This document shows positions 24,051 to 32,700 of a stretch of DNA of 41,015 bases, in pieces; within the stretch, counting starts at the first letter, position 1, and each line of letters starts with the position of its first letter. Under the pieces are notes generated by a model. That model saw only the letters and a program-made list of their open reading frames with translations. It was not told the origin of the DNA and searched no databases. A program made the translations under genes and the position numbers. The DNA comes from Elusimicrobia bacterium LH_S2 (GTDB taxonomy: Bacteria > CG03 > SLGR01 > JAGXOG01), in the NCBI GenBank assembly GCA_023660015.1, contig JAGXOG010000006.1, forward strand, positions 1 to 41,015, read 5' to 3'.

Positions 24051-24538
24051 TGGCCATTACTTATATAATAGACGGGTATAATCTTATAGAAACCCATAGA
24101 AAATATTTCCCCGGCAGTTTGCTGGCGGCCCGCGAAAAATTAATAGCTGAAATTAAAAAAAACCGGCCGGAAGGCGGAGCAAGAAATAAAGTAATTATTG
24201 TATTTGACGGCCAGCCGGGGATAACTTTTCCGCCGGTAAAAAATCTTGATGTAAAGTTTACCGCCGGCCGGGAAGCGGACTCTTTGATTGAAGACATCGT
24301 CAGAAAAGAGAGGAACCCGGCATCAATTATAGTCATTACCGATGACCGCCGTCTGGGTCGTTTTGTTAAAACGGACGGGGCAAAGGTGGAAGCTACCGCG
24401 AAGTTTATAAAAAAAATATTTAAAAAACGCAAGAGAAATAAAATGTACGGAACTGATTTTAAAGATGATATGAAACATGCCCAAAAGATCACTAAAGAAT
24501 TAAAAAAACAATGGGTAAAGAAAAATAAAATGGAGTAA
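24050..24538 (+). CDS. NYN/YacP-like PIN-fold ribonuclease
   Basis: A 162-residue NYN-domain protein of the YacP (DUF901) type. It opens with YIIDGYNLI, carrying the first metal-binding Asp, has IIVFDGQ, READSLIEDIV with the central acidic residues, and IIVITDDRRLGR. These acidic residues form a PIN-type nuclease site; YacP relatives (Rae1) cleave mRNA on ribosomes. The last 30 residues are very basic. The ATG overlaps the SBP stop. Its link to the phosphoglycerate genes downstream is only positional. Confidence 0.88.
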   Translation: MAITYIIDGYNLIETHRKYFPGSLLAAREKLIAEIKKNRPEGGARNKVIIVFDGQPGITFPPVKNLDVKFTAGREADSLIEDIVRKERNPASIIVITDDRRLGRFVKTDGAKVEATAKFIKKIFKKRKRNKMYGTDFKDDMKHAQKITKELKKQWVKKNKME

Positions 24539-24547
24539 TTATATATT

Positions 24548-25435
24548 ATGGCCCGAAAAAAATCAGTCCAGATAGTTGGTAAGGATTTTAGACTGCCGTT
24601 TTCAGTAGCTATTCTTACCGGCTCGTTGGAAACTATCGGTATTAAATATAGAAAAGCTTTCCAAATAGCCGACAGGATAGGAGAATATTTAGAAAAAAAA
24701 GCGTTCCACACTATAAGCAGAAATAAATTAAGAGGTCTGGTTTATAAACAGATAGAAAAAGATGTAAATAAAGTTACGGCAGATAAATATAAAAAATTTC
24801 GCAATATCATGCAGCTTAAAAAACCGCTGATAATTCTTTTGGGTGGATCTACCGGATCGGGCAAAAACACGGTCTCCGTTGATTTGGCTCGCCGTCTGGA
24901 TATAACATCGGTTATAACCACTGACTCGGTTCGGGAAGTTATGAGGACTATACTTTCTAAAAAGATATCCCCTTTGGTACATACCTCCTCCTATCTGGCA
25001 AAAGACAACCTGTGGATGCCCATAAGCAAAGATAAGGTGGGAAGCGTGGTTGCTTTCAGGGAGCAGGCCCTTAGGGTAAATGCAGGGATTGAAGGTATAA
25101 TTCAAAGAAGCATAAAGGAAAAGAGATCCCTGCTAATAAACGGTGTGCATATAATCCCGGATATAATAAATGAAGAAGCTTATAAGAAAGCGGACATAAT
25201 AAAAGTTTTTATCTATGTAAAAAAGAAAAAAGAACATAAAGAGCGATTCTATATGCGAGGCCGGTCCAGTGAGGACAGAAATGTTGAGCGTTACCTTAAT
25301 AATTTTAAACGGATAAGAAATATACAGAAATATATTGTTAAATCCGCCCGAAAAGAGGGTTATCCGTGCATAAATAACATGAAATCAAGTAAGACTGCCC
25401 AAAGGGTAGTGGACCATATAATAGAAAAACTCTAA
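24548..25435 (+). CDS. 2-phosphoglycerate kinase with ATP-cone
   Basis: It makes 2,3-bisphosphoglycerate from 2-phosphoglycerate and ATP. The N-terminal 90 residues are an ATP-cone-like regulatory domain (VGKDFRLPFS, TGSLETIGIKYRKAFQIADRI). The kinase domain starts with the P-loop GGSTGSGKNTVSVDLARRL, then TTDSVREVMR, which is the combination seen in the archaeal 2-phosphoglycerate kinase characterised from Methanothermus fervidus. The length (295) is close to that enzyme. It sits 31 nt before the CBS gene and is followed by a GpmI-like mutase and a cyclic diphosphoglycerate synthetase, which use and extend the same chemistry. Confidence 0.88.
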   Translation: MARKKSVQIVGKDFRLPFSVAILTGSLETIGIKYRKAFQIADRIGEYLEKKAFHTISRNKLRGLVYKQIEKDVNKVTADKYKKFRNIMQLKKPLIILLGGSTGSGKNTVSVDLARRLDITSVITTDSVREVMRTILSKKISPLVHTSSYLAKDNLWMPISKDKVGSVVAFREQALRVNAGIEGIIQRSIKEKRSLLINGVHIIPDIINEEAYKKADIIKVFIYVKKKKEHKERFYMRGRSSEDRNVERYLNNFKRIRNIQKYIVKSARKEGYPCINNMKSSKTAQRVVDHIIEKL

Positions 25436-25466
25436 AATTAATAAACGTTGCCAGTAAGGAGGTTGT

Positions 25467-25895
25467 ATGAAAGCAAGAGAAATTATGATAAAGGAAGTGA
25501 TATTCGCAAACGAGAACGATACTATAAGAAAGTTTATAAAGATGCTTAACGATAACCGTATTACCGGAGCCCCTGTTTTAAATGATGACGGGCAGCTGGT
25601 GGGGATAGTATCTGTAAAAGATATTATAAATGCGCTGGATAATCTCTTAAAAGTAAGACTAAGCGCCGAAGAAGTAAAGGATATCCGTGGAAAATTTAAC
25701 TGGGTAAGCGGAATCATGACTGAAAATGTTATGACCGTAAGCCCGGTTACGGAAGTTATAGACGTATTTAAACTCATGGTTCAAAAACATATCCACAGGG
25801 TGCCGGTAGTAAAAAAAGGCAAAGTGATAGGCATCATAAGCACTTCCGACGCCCATAACGCTATTATAAAGTATCTTTGGGAGGCAAAAAGATAA
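25467..25895 (+). CDS. CBS-domain pair protein
   Basis: A 142-residue protein with two CBS domains (about 7-60 and 86-137). The patterns VIFANENDTIRKFIKMLNDN, GAPVLNDDGQLVGIVSVKDI and VPVVKKGKVIGIISTSDA are typical. Tandem CBS pairs bind adenine nucleotides and often act as energy sensors for neighbouring enzymes. AAGGAGG precedes the ATG. It lies between the 2-phosphoglycerate kinase and GpmI genes and could tie their activity to ATP status, which is inference. The stop is overlapped by the next gene. Confidence 0.9.
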   Translation: MKAREIMIKEVIFANENDTIRKFIKMLNDNRITGAPVLNDDGQLVGIVSVKDIINALDNLLKVRLSAEEVKDIRGKFNWVSGIMTENVMTVSPVTEVIDVFKLMVQKHIHRVPVVKKGKVIGIISTSDAHNAIIKYLWEAKR

Positions 25896-27532
25896 CTACT
25901 GAAACTAAAAGTAGATATCCCGGGGTCCTGCTTATATTAGACGGTTGGGGACTTGGGGAGCAGAGAGATAATAACCCCATATATCTGGCAGATACCCCCT
26001 ATTTTGACAGCCTGGATTATCGAGCCATCGAAGCTGTAGGCCCTGTGGTAGGCATGCCGGAAGACGCCAAGGGCTCAACTGCGGTCGGACACGAAGTCAT
26101 CAGCGGTGTGGATTATATACATCCGATGAAAAGAATTCAAAAAGATATAAAAGAGAGGGTTTTTATAAATAACCTTACCGATACTGCATTTGAAGAGACC
26201 GCTGATAGAGGGGGAGCGCTTCATCTTATGGGACTGGTTTCCAATAATAAGGAACATTCCGATATCAGACATTTATATGCCTTGATGCGCCGCGCAGTAG
26301 ATAAGGGTATAAAAAAAATATATATTCATTTCTTTTCCGACGGGCGGGGAACGCCTCCGTTTTCTGCGGTAAGGTTTGCCGAAGACCTTATAGAAAAAGC
26401 AGAAACCATAGCGGGCAATACCGCTGATATTAAGATAGCGACAGTGGGAGGCCGGGATATAACTATGAATCGCTCGGTAGATTCTTTCCATAAATCCATA
26501 GCCGCCTACAGGGCAATTATAGACGCCGCCGGAGAAAGGGATAAAGATATCTTCACTGTTTTAAAAAAGGCCTACGATAGAGGGATAACCGACCAGTATA
26601 TAGATGTAACTGTCCTTGGGGATTACCGGGGCGCCTCTGATAACGATACTTTAATGCACTGGAATTTCCGCAAAGACCGGGCATGGATGCTTATGTATCT
26701 TCTGAGCGAGCCGGTAAAAAGAATCCGGAAAAAAGTTGAGTTGCCTGAATTTAAAAAGACCGCAAGCAGTACTCTAAATTACGACACGCTTAATTTTCTT
26801 ACCTTAATAGAGGTTTATAAAGATATTCCCTGCAAAGTGGTCTATCCGGATAAAAAACAGAAATATTCCATGGGCAGTGTCCTTGAGGAATTCGGATACA
26901 GACAGTACAGAATAAGCGGGGTAGATAAGGCCCATGCGGTTCTGCTTTTATCGGGAGGCAGCCGGATAAAACCGTTTAAAGGTGAAAAACGGATTACAAT
27001 ACAGCTCCCGGAAGAGATGAGAAAATACCGGGATGCTTACGATAAAAACAAGGGTGAAGAAGGATATAAACTCGACCCTTATGAAAAATATCCCAAATTA
27101 GAGTTAACCGAACTCACCCAAAAGATAATTAAAGTTGTAGAAAAAAGCAGGGGCAGAGAATTTATAATTGTAAATATTTCCAACGGCGATATGGTGGGCC
27201 ATACAGCCGGTCGGGATGCTTCCGTGAAGGCCGCCTCTGTTGTGGACCGTGCGCTGAAAAAAATCAGCCGGGCGGTAAAAGAAAAAGGAGGTACGCTTTT
27301 TGTCATCGCCGACCACGGTAACCTCGAAGTATTAAAGACCGAGGACGGCACCGCATCCACTTTCCATACAAAAAACAGAGTTCCATTTGCGGTGGTTTCA
27401 AAAGATAAAGTAAAACTTAAAGAAGGCGGATGCCTTAAAGATGTAGCCCCGACAATTCTTGCGATTATGGAGCCGGAAAAGAAAGATATTGTCGCGGAAA
27501 GATTTAATGGTAATATAATTACAGATGAATAA
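25877..27532 (+). CDS. gpmI: Divergent 2,3-bisphosphoglycerate-independent phosphoglycerate mutase
   Basis: A 551-residue alkaline-phosphatase-superfamily mutase. It begins VLLILDGWGLGEQ, and shows the VSNNKEHSDIRHL, HFFSDGRGTPP, NFRKDRA, NGDMVGHT and ADHGNLE segments that line the metal and substrate site of GpmI. Two sites differ: the usual GNSEVGH with catalytic Ser reads GSTAVGH, so Thr aligns with the nucleophile, and DGRDTPP reads DGRGTPP. It is about 40 residues longer than usual. The first TTG (25877) has no ribosome site, but GGGAGG (25879-25884) lies 7 nt before an in-frame ATA (25892) that overlaps the previous stop (ATAA). It probably interconverts 3- and 2-phosphoglycerate for the cyclic-diphosphoglycerate route. 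Confidence 0.85.
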   Translation: MGGKKITTETKSRYPGVLLILDGWGLGEQRDNNPIYLADTPYFDSLDYRAIEAVGPVVGMPEDAKGSTAVGHEVISGVDYIHPMKRIQKDIKERVFINNLTDTAFEETADRGGALHLMGLVSNNKEHSDIRHLYALMRRAVDKGIKKIYIHFFSDGRGTPPFSAVRFAEDLIEKAETIAGNTADIKIATVGGRDITMNRSVDSFHKSIAAYRAIIDAAGERDKDIFTVLKKAYDRGITDQYIDVTVLGDYRGASDNDTLMHWNFRKDRAWMLMYLLSEPVKRIRKKVELPEFKKTASSTLNYDTLNFLTLIEVYKDIPCKVVYPDKKQKYSMGSVLEEFGYRQYRISGVDKAHAVLLLSGGSRIKPFKGEKRITIQLPEEMRKYRDAYDKNKGEEGYKLDPYEKYPKLELTELTQKIIKVVEKSRGREFIIVNISNGDMVGHTAGRDASVKAASVVDRALKKISRAVKEKGGTLFVIADHGNLEVLKTEDGTASTFHTKNRVPFAVVSKDKVKLKEGGCLKDVAPTILAIMEPEKKDIVAERFNGNIITDE

Positions 27533-29030
27533 GAAAGCATTATTTTTAATAGACGGAGTGCATAAACCGGACAATACTGTTTTTTCCATAAAAGAACTCA
27601 GCCGCCGCTATGGGGTTAAGGTATCTGCTCTTTTATGGATAGGGGGCACAGAAAAAATAAAAAGCAGAGAGGATTTCAGCGCCATATTTAAAGAAGAGTT
27701 CAACAGGGAGGTCTATTACTGCGAAGAGAAAGCAGGAAAATCTTTTCCCGAGAAAGGGATAAGAAAAATTCTTCAAAAAGACAGTTTAATAAAGAAAGTA
27801 GTCCAGCTTTCCGGCGCACCTCAGATATTCAGGAAAAAAACCAACCGCTATGCTTCTGTAGCGGTCTCTTTAGGGGCAGAATATATTGCCGGGGGGACGG
27901 TATTTAAAGAATACCATGTAGATACTCGCCACCGGAAACCCACCGTCGGGTTATATGCAACCAACAAAAGGGTGGGAAAGACATCCTTCGGGTCATATAT
28001 TGGTAGCCTTATATGCGGAATAAGAGGGATAGCCACAAAATGGAAACCTGTAATAATTACCCATTCTCGTGGCGGCCCGCCTGACCCACCCCTTATTGAA
28101 GTATATAAACCTTCAGCGGATAAGCCGGCGCAGAAATTAACGAGGCTGGAACTTCTTACTTCCCGGTTTAAGCCCGAATATCTCCGCCGTCTTCTTGATT
28201 TCGGACTTCACGGCGCTTCGGATGTCTTTGAAGACGCACTCATTGTCTCGGCTTATCTCGATAGTTGGGAAGAATCACACAGAGAGGTTCCCTATATCTC
28301 CATGATAGGGTGCCGTCGGGCCGGAGCGGGATATTTCAACGAATTTGTAGTATCCAATGCGGATAAAGGCATTAAAAAAGCTAATAAATCAGAGGCGGAT
28401 ATCATTATACATGAGGGGTCGGGTGCCGAATATCCCCCGGTAGAAGTTGACGGCATAATATTTTTTATTCCCTCCGATGTGAATCTGGAACTCCTCGATG
28501 ATTTTCCGGGACTTGAAAAGTCGTTGCTCTTTATAGTAGCAAATTGCCAGCAAGAGACAGCCGCGCCCAAACGGATCTCAAAGATAAGAGATATTCTTAA
28601 AAGCCGGGCTCCGGAGACAGAGATTATCCTAACCCGGTTTGTCCCCGAGGTAGTTGCTGAAAATCCCGGACTGGAAGGTAAAAAAACGGCTTTCTTTACT
28701 ACCGCTCCCGGTTATATAGTGGATAAACTCTCCGGTTATATAGAAAAAACTTACGGCTGTATGGTCTTAGGGACTTTTAATAATTTGGATAGCGATAAAG
28801 ATATGAAAAGCGCCATAGATAAACTTGAAAAAGAAGGCGGTGTAGATAAATACCTCTTTGAAATAAAAGCCCGCGGTGTGGAAGGGGCGGGGTATGTAAC
28901 TAAAAAATATAACTCAGAGTACCTCTATATTAATAATATCCCCCAAACAGTGGACAAAGATTTTAAATCCCTGGAGAATAACAACGCGCTGGACAATGCA
29001 ATCATTAACGCAGTTAAAAAAATAAGCTAA
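27525..29030 (+). CDS. Cyclic 2,3-diphosphoglycerate synthetase
   Basis: A 501-residue homolog of the archaeal synthetase that closes 2,3-bisphosphoglycerate into cyclic 2,3-diphosphoglycerate with ATP. The N-terminus KALFLIDGVHKPD..ALLWIGGTEKI closely follows the archaeal enzyme as I recall it (LIDGEH.. and FIGGTEK), and a Walker-like ATNKRVGKTS lies near residue 152. It has an 8-nt overlap with gpmI and follows the 2-phosphoglycerate kinase gene, so all three steps from 3-phosphoglycerate to the cyclic compound lie together. The archaeal product is a thermoprotectant and phosphate store in methanogens; in bacteria I know of no characterised case. Family assignment is by recognised motifs, not by search. 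Confidence 0.8.
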   Translation: MNKKALFLIDGVHKPDNTVFSIKELSRRYGVKVSALLWIGGTEKIKSREDFSAIFKEEFNREVYYCEEKAGKSFPEKGIRKILQKDSLIKKVVQLSGAPQIFRKKTNRYASVAVSLGAEYIAGGTVFKEYHVDTRHRKPTVGLYATNKRVGKTSFGSYIGSLICGIRGIATKWKPVIITHSRGGPPDPPLIEVYKPSADKPAQKLTRLELLTSRFKPEYLRRLLDFGLHGASDVFEDALIVSAYLDSWEESHREVPYISMIGCRRAGAGYFNEFVVSNADKGIKKANKSEADIIIHEGSGAEYPPVEVDGIIFFIPSDVNLELLDDFPGLEKSLLFIVANCQQETAAPKRISKIRDILKSRAPETEIILTRFVPEVVAENPGLEGKKTAFFTTAPGYIVDKLSGYIEKTYGCMVLGTFNNLDSDKDMKSAIDKLEKEGGVDKYLFEIKARGVEGAGYVTKKYNSEYLYINNIPQTVDKDFKSLENNNALDNAIINAVKKIS

Positions 29031-29184
29031 AACATCTCTTTTCTTTTCTTTTTTCCCAGGGCCGGGTTATTATCTGCTGACTTGCCGGGGTTTCCCGAAA
29101 CTTTTCTGTTTTCCGCAAAGCATTGCGCTGCCCGGAAGGGTTCCCGCCTTTGCAACTTAAAAAATACAAACTTTTCAAATCTTC
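29031..29184. other. Spacer with clustered short hairpins after the long operon
   Basis: No gene is seen. A pyrimidine-rich start is followed by several small inverted repeats: CGGG/CCCG in CCGGGGTTTCCCG (near 29085), CGCAA/TTGCG in CGCAAAGCATTGCG (near 29117), GCAAAG/CTTTGC enclosing a GGAA-GGG-TTCC stem (near 29118-29155). Local G+C is higher than around it. It may be the operon's terminator or a REP-like element. Confidence 0.35.
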
Positions 29185-29212
29185 TTGACAATTTTGTTAA
29201 TTTATGTATGAT
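29185..29212 (+). promoter_or_regulatory. Promoter candidate for mini-MerR genes and the giant gene
   Basis: TTGACA (29185-29190), 16-bp spacer, TATGAT (29207-29212), with a leader of about 40 nt to the first mini-MerR gene, which has GAGGAG before its ATG. Confidence 0.6.
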
Positions 29213-29258
29213 TTAAAAATAAAAATATTGGATTATCTAAAGTTATTGAGGAGAAATT

Positions 29259-29486
29259 ATGTTTAACAAAAATGAAGAATTTGTAAAAATTGGTGCCATA
29301 GCCGGTAGGTCAGGCCTGTCGGTATCTACACGCAGGTATTATACCGAACTCGGATTGCACTGTGAAACTTACAGAACGCCGGGAGACATTTGCATCTACG
29401 ATAGGTCCGAAACTCTGAAGAGGATTGATGAGATAGTTTCCATCTCCAACGACAAAACTTTAAAAGAAGTCGCCGCGGCTGTCTGA
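29259..29486 (+). CDS. Miniature MerR-type DNA-binding protein A
   Basis: A 75-residue protein that contains only the winged-helix DNA-binding part of MerR regulators: FVKIGAIAGRSGLSVSTRRYYTELGL and a second wing with YRTPGDICIYDR. The long dimer helix and effector domain of true MerR proteins are absent. Two relatives lie at 29511-29744 and 39989-40216, bracketing the giant secreted protein. It departs most from the common GG-V-R-x-F wing pattern. Good ribosome site. Function is unknown: a regulator of the giant gene, or an excisionase-like protein, are possible. Confidence 0.8.
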   Translation: MFNKNEEFVKIGAIAGRSGLSVSTRRYYTELGLHCETYRTPGDICIYDRSETLKRIDEIVSISNDKTLKEVAAAV

Positions 29487-29510
29487 GAAAATTGCGGGTA
29501 AAACTTAAAC

Positions 29511-29744
29511 ATCAAAGATAAAGATAATTTAAAGATAGGCGAACTATCTAAGGATACGGGGCTTCCCGTATCTACACTGCAGTATTATGCCCGGTTGGGC
29601 CTGCTTAAAGAACTCTACCGCACGCCCGGAGGGGTAAGGATATTTGACCGGGATAAAACGGGAAAAAAACTTAAAACTATAAAAAAGAAAAGCAGGACCA
29701 GTTCGCTGAAAAAGATTAAAAAGCTTTTAGAGGAAAAAATATAA
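29511..29744 (+). CDS. Miniature MerR-type DNA-binding protein B (no canonical start)
   Basis: The frame 29502-29744 encodes LKIGELSKDTGLPVSTLQYY, then ARLGLLKELYRTPGGVRIFDRDKT and a basic Lys-rich tail, so it is a clear paralog of the proteins at 29259 and 39989. There is no ATG, GTG or TTG between the in-frame stop at 29499-29501 and the conserved region. I place the start at ATC 29511 for want of a better one; it has no good ribosome site. It is either a gene with an unusual start or one that lost its start recently. It lies 24 nt after gene A and stops 1 nt before the giant gene's ATG. Confidence 0.55.
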   Translation: MKDKDNLKIGELSKDTGLPVSTLQYYARLGLLKELYRTPGGVRIFDRDKTGKKLKTIKKKSRTSSLKKIKKLLEEKI

Positions 29745-29745
29745 A

Positions 29746-32700
29746 ATGAATAGTTTTAATGCTGAAAATAAATATTATAAAAATGAAGCCGCCGGCGAGC
29801 TTCAATTATCCGAAAAAATCACCTCAGTCCTTTTTAACGTGGTGGCAGGAATATTTATCAGTTTTATTCTTCTTACTCTTATACCTGCGAAAGGGCATGC
29901 AAGAACATATAACACTTTGACGAACATTGACACTGATGTGACCAACAGCGGATGGGATACTTTTGATGAAGTTGTCTCTACACAAACAGTTACTACTGAC
30001 TGGGGAGTTAGTGCGTCAACAAATCTTTATGTGACATGGGACAGCGAAAAAATATATATCGGACTTCATGCTGGACTGGAATCTAAAAACGAAATTCTGA
30101 TTTATTTTGATATGGATTATCAAGCGACAGATTCAACGGGCGCGGCCAGTCTTGACGAGTTGACAGATAATACAGGTTCAATAGATAATACTGCCTCTTA
30201 CTGCGATGTCGATTGGACGGATACCGATTTCAAACCGGATTTCTGTATCGGCTGGTCAGCAGATGTTGATGACAATGTGGAGGGGGTGAGGGGTTGGGTC
30301 GGTTCAGGGGAAAATACGGAATTTTCAGGCACTTCATTTAGCGATTTCGGCTGGTATACCCCATATTCTATAAGTAATGATGGAGCAAACACGGGAGATT
30401 TTGAAGTTGTTCTTTGTTCAACTATGGTGTGGACGACCGCACCGGCTGACGCTAAAATCGCATTGCTTGTTGTTATAGCCAATGATGGGTCTTTATCAAA
30501 TCAGTTTCTTCCGCCCGGAACAAGCGGTTCGGACCTTACGCCCTATGTTGTTCAAGTTACAAACAGCGCGAGCGAGCTTTTTAATAAATGGAATCCCGCG
30601 AAAAATCTCCCGGGAAGAAATTCGGTTACTATCTCCGAGGTTTTTTATAACGATTCCGAAACGACCGATATAGATGACTGGGTTGAGTTGTATAATGCGG
30701 CGAATTACCCCGTTAATCTTGAAAACTGGATACTAAAAGCATGGGATGAAGCCAGAACTTCGACATACACAATGAAATTGCCAGATGTGAATATTTCTTC
30801 AGGTTCATGGATAACCGCTCATCCAAAGTCAGGCACAGACCGAACAAATTACTGGGGCATCAAACAAATTTTCAAAGGAAGTGATGAGGACTGGTTTGGC
30901 TCGGGCGCAGGTACTTGCGAGCTTTACGACTCAAGTTATACAATAACAGGTAAGAGTATTATTGATTTTTTTACGTGGGACTGCGATGGAACAGTTCCTT
31001 CTATTGATGTTGACACCAACGCTGTTACGGCAAATATATGGGTTGAAGATGATTTTTATGATGGGACAGGAACTTCAAACAGGTCAATTGAAAGAATTGA
31101 TAATTCATCTGAAACATACAAGAATGTGGCTCCGCTTTCATGTTTTTCCGAAGAAGATTTGAGCGGCGCTTCCGAAGCGGTTGACAACAACGGGGATGAT
31201 GGACCTACGGCATCAAAAATTCTGGGAGTTGTTACCACAGAAAGCGATTTTACAACCAATACGCAAGAAGTCATCGAAGGCGCGACAGTCTATTTTAAAA
31301 TAGATATGGATGGGGCTCAGGATAATGCGTCCTATAAGCAGGCAGTTATTTGCAAAGCAACATCAACAAGTGACCAAACTGGGATTTTTGTAACTGCAAG
31401 AGAAGACGGAATTAGTTCAAATGATTATCAAGGTCTGATAAAACTTACGCTTACTTCGCCTTCTACCAGCGCCATGGATGCTTTATGGGCTCCGTTAAAG
31501 GATACGGTTACAGTCCGCACCATTGTAGATGACGTCTATTATGATACGGTGACGGTAGTAGCGGGACCAAACACTGAGCCGGATGCTCCGTCAAAACTTG
31601 CGCAATACTCAGAGGACTGGACTGTATTAGATTGGGGCGACTGGACAAATTACAATGTAATAAGAGCAAGTTTTACATTATCTGATCCGGATACAGATGA
31701 GCAAATGCAGTTTAATATTCAGTTTTCAACATACAGTGATTTTTCGTTTTATTACATAAATTCGACCGCACCGGCTACGGCGACTCTCGATGAAGGAGCG
31801 ACAAATTTTCTGACAACAAGAGCAGTTGATCTTCTTCCTGAAGGAACCTGGTATTGGAGGGTTATGGCAACAGATGATGATGGTTTATCAAGTGCTTATG
31901 CTTCTTCGGATACAGCAAACGGTTATCATTTGAGAATTGATGTTTCAACACCGAACAATGTGGGCTGTTCAAAGCCGTTAAATAATTCATTTGACCTTGA
32001 GACGTCAACATCGCTTACAGCACTTACAGCAACAGATTCTTTAAGTGGTGTTTCTGATTATCAGTTTAACGCTTCCACGAGTTCATCCTTTGACGGAGGA
32101 GATGATATTGATTCCGGTTGGCAGACTGGAGTAACATACAGCCCATCGCTTGAAGGTAACACAACATATTACTGGCGGGTGAGAGTGAAGGATGTCGTGG
32201 GGAATATATCGGAATGGTGCGGTGACGCGGATACGGCTGGCTGGTGGAAATTCAAGACGATAAACAGTACGCCGGACGCTCCTACGAAATTAGGGCAGTA
32301 TTTAGAGGACTGGACAGAGTTGGAGTGGAGCACATGGACAAAGTATCAGCATATTAGAGCCACATTTACGCTAACCGACCCCGACAGAGACGATAAACTG
32401 AAATTTAATATAAAATTTTCTACACATTCGGATTTTTCATATTGTTATGTAAATTCCACTCAGCCATCCTCGGCAACGCTTGAGGAAGGCGCGACAAACT
32501 ATATAACAGCGCTTCTGCCTGAAGGAACATGGTACTGGAAAGTAAAAGCCGTTGACGCGGGGGGGCTTTCCGGTCTTTACGCCTCTTCGGATACGGCAAA
32601 CGGTTATCATTTGAGAATTGATACGCATACACCAACGAATGTGGGATGTTCTTCTCCTTCAGATGATGAAGAATGTATTGCTGTCAAGACATCTTTGGAT

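Noticed and set aside
24061-24711. 216-codon reverse reading frame
   Set aside because: It is opposite the NYN and kinase genes, which have clear family motifs; the reverse product has none.
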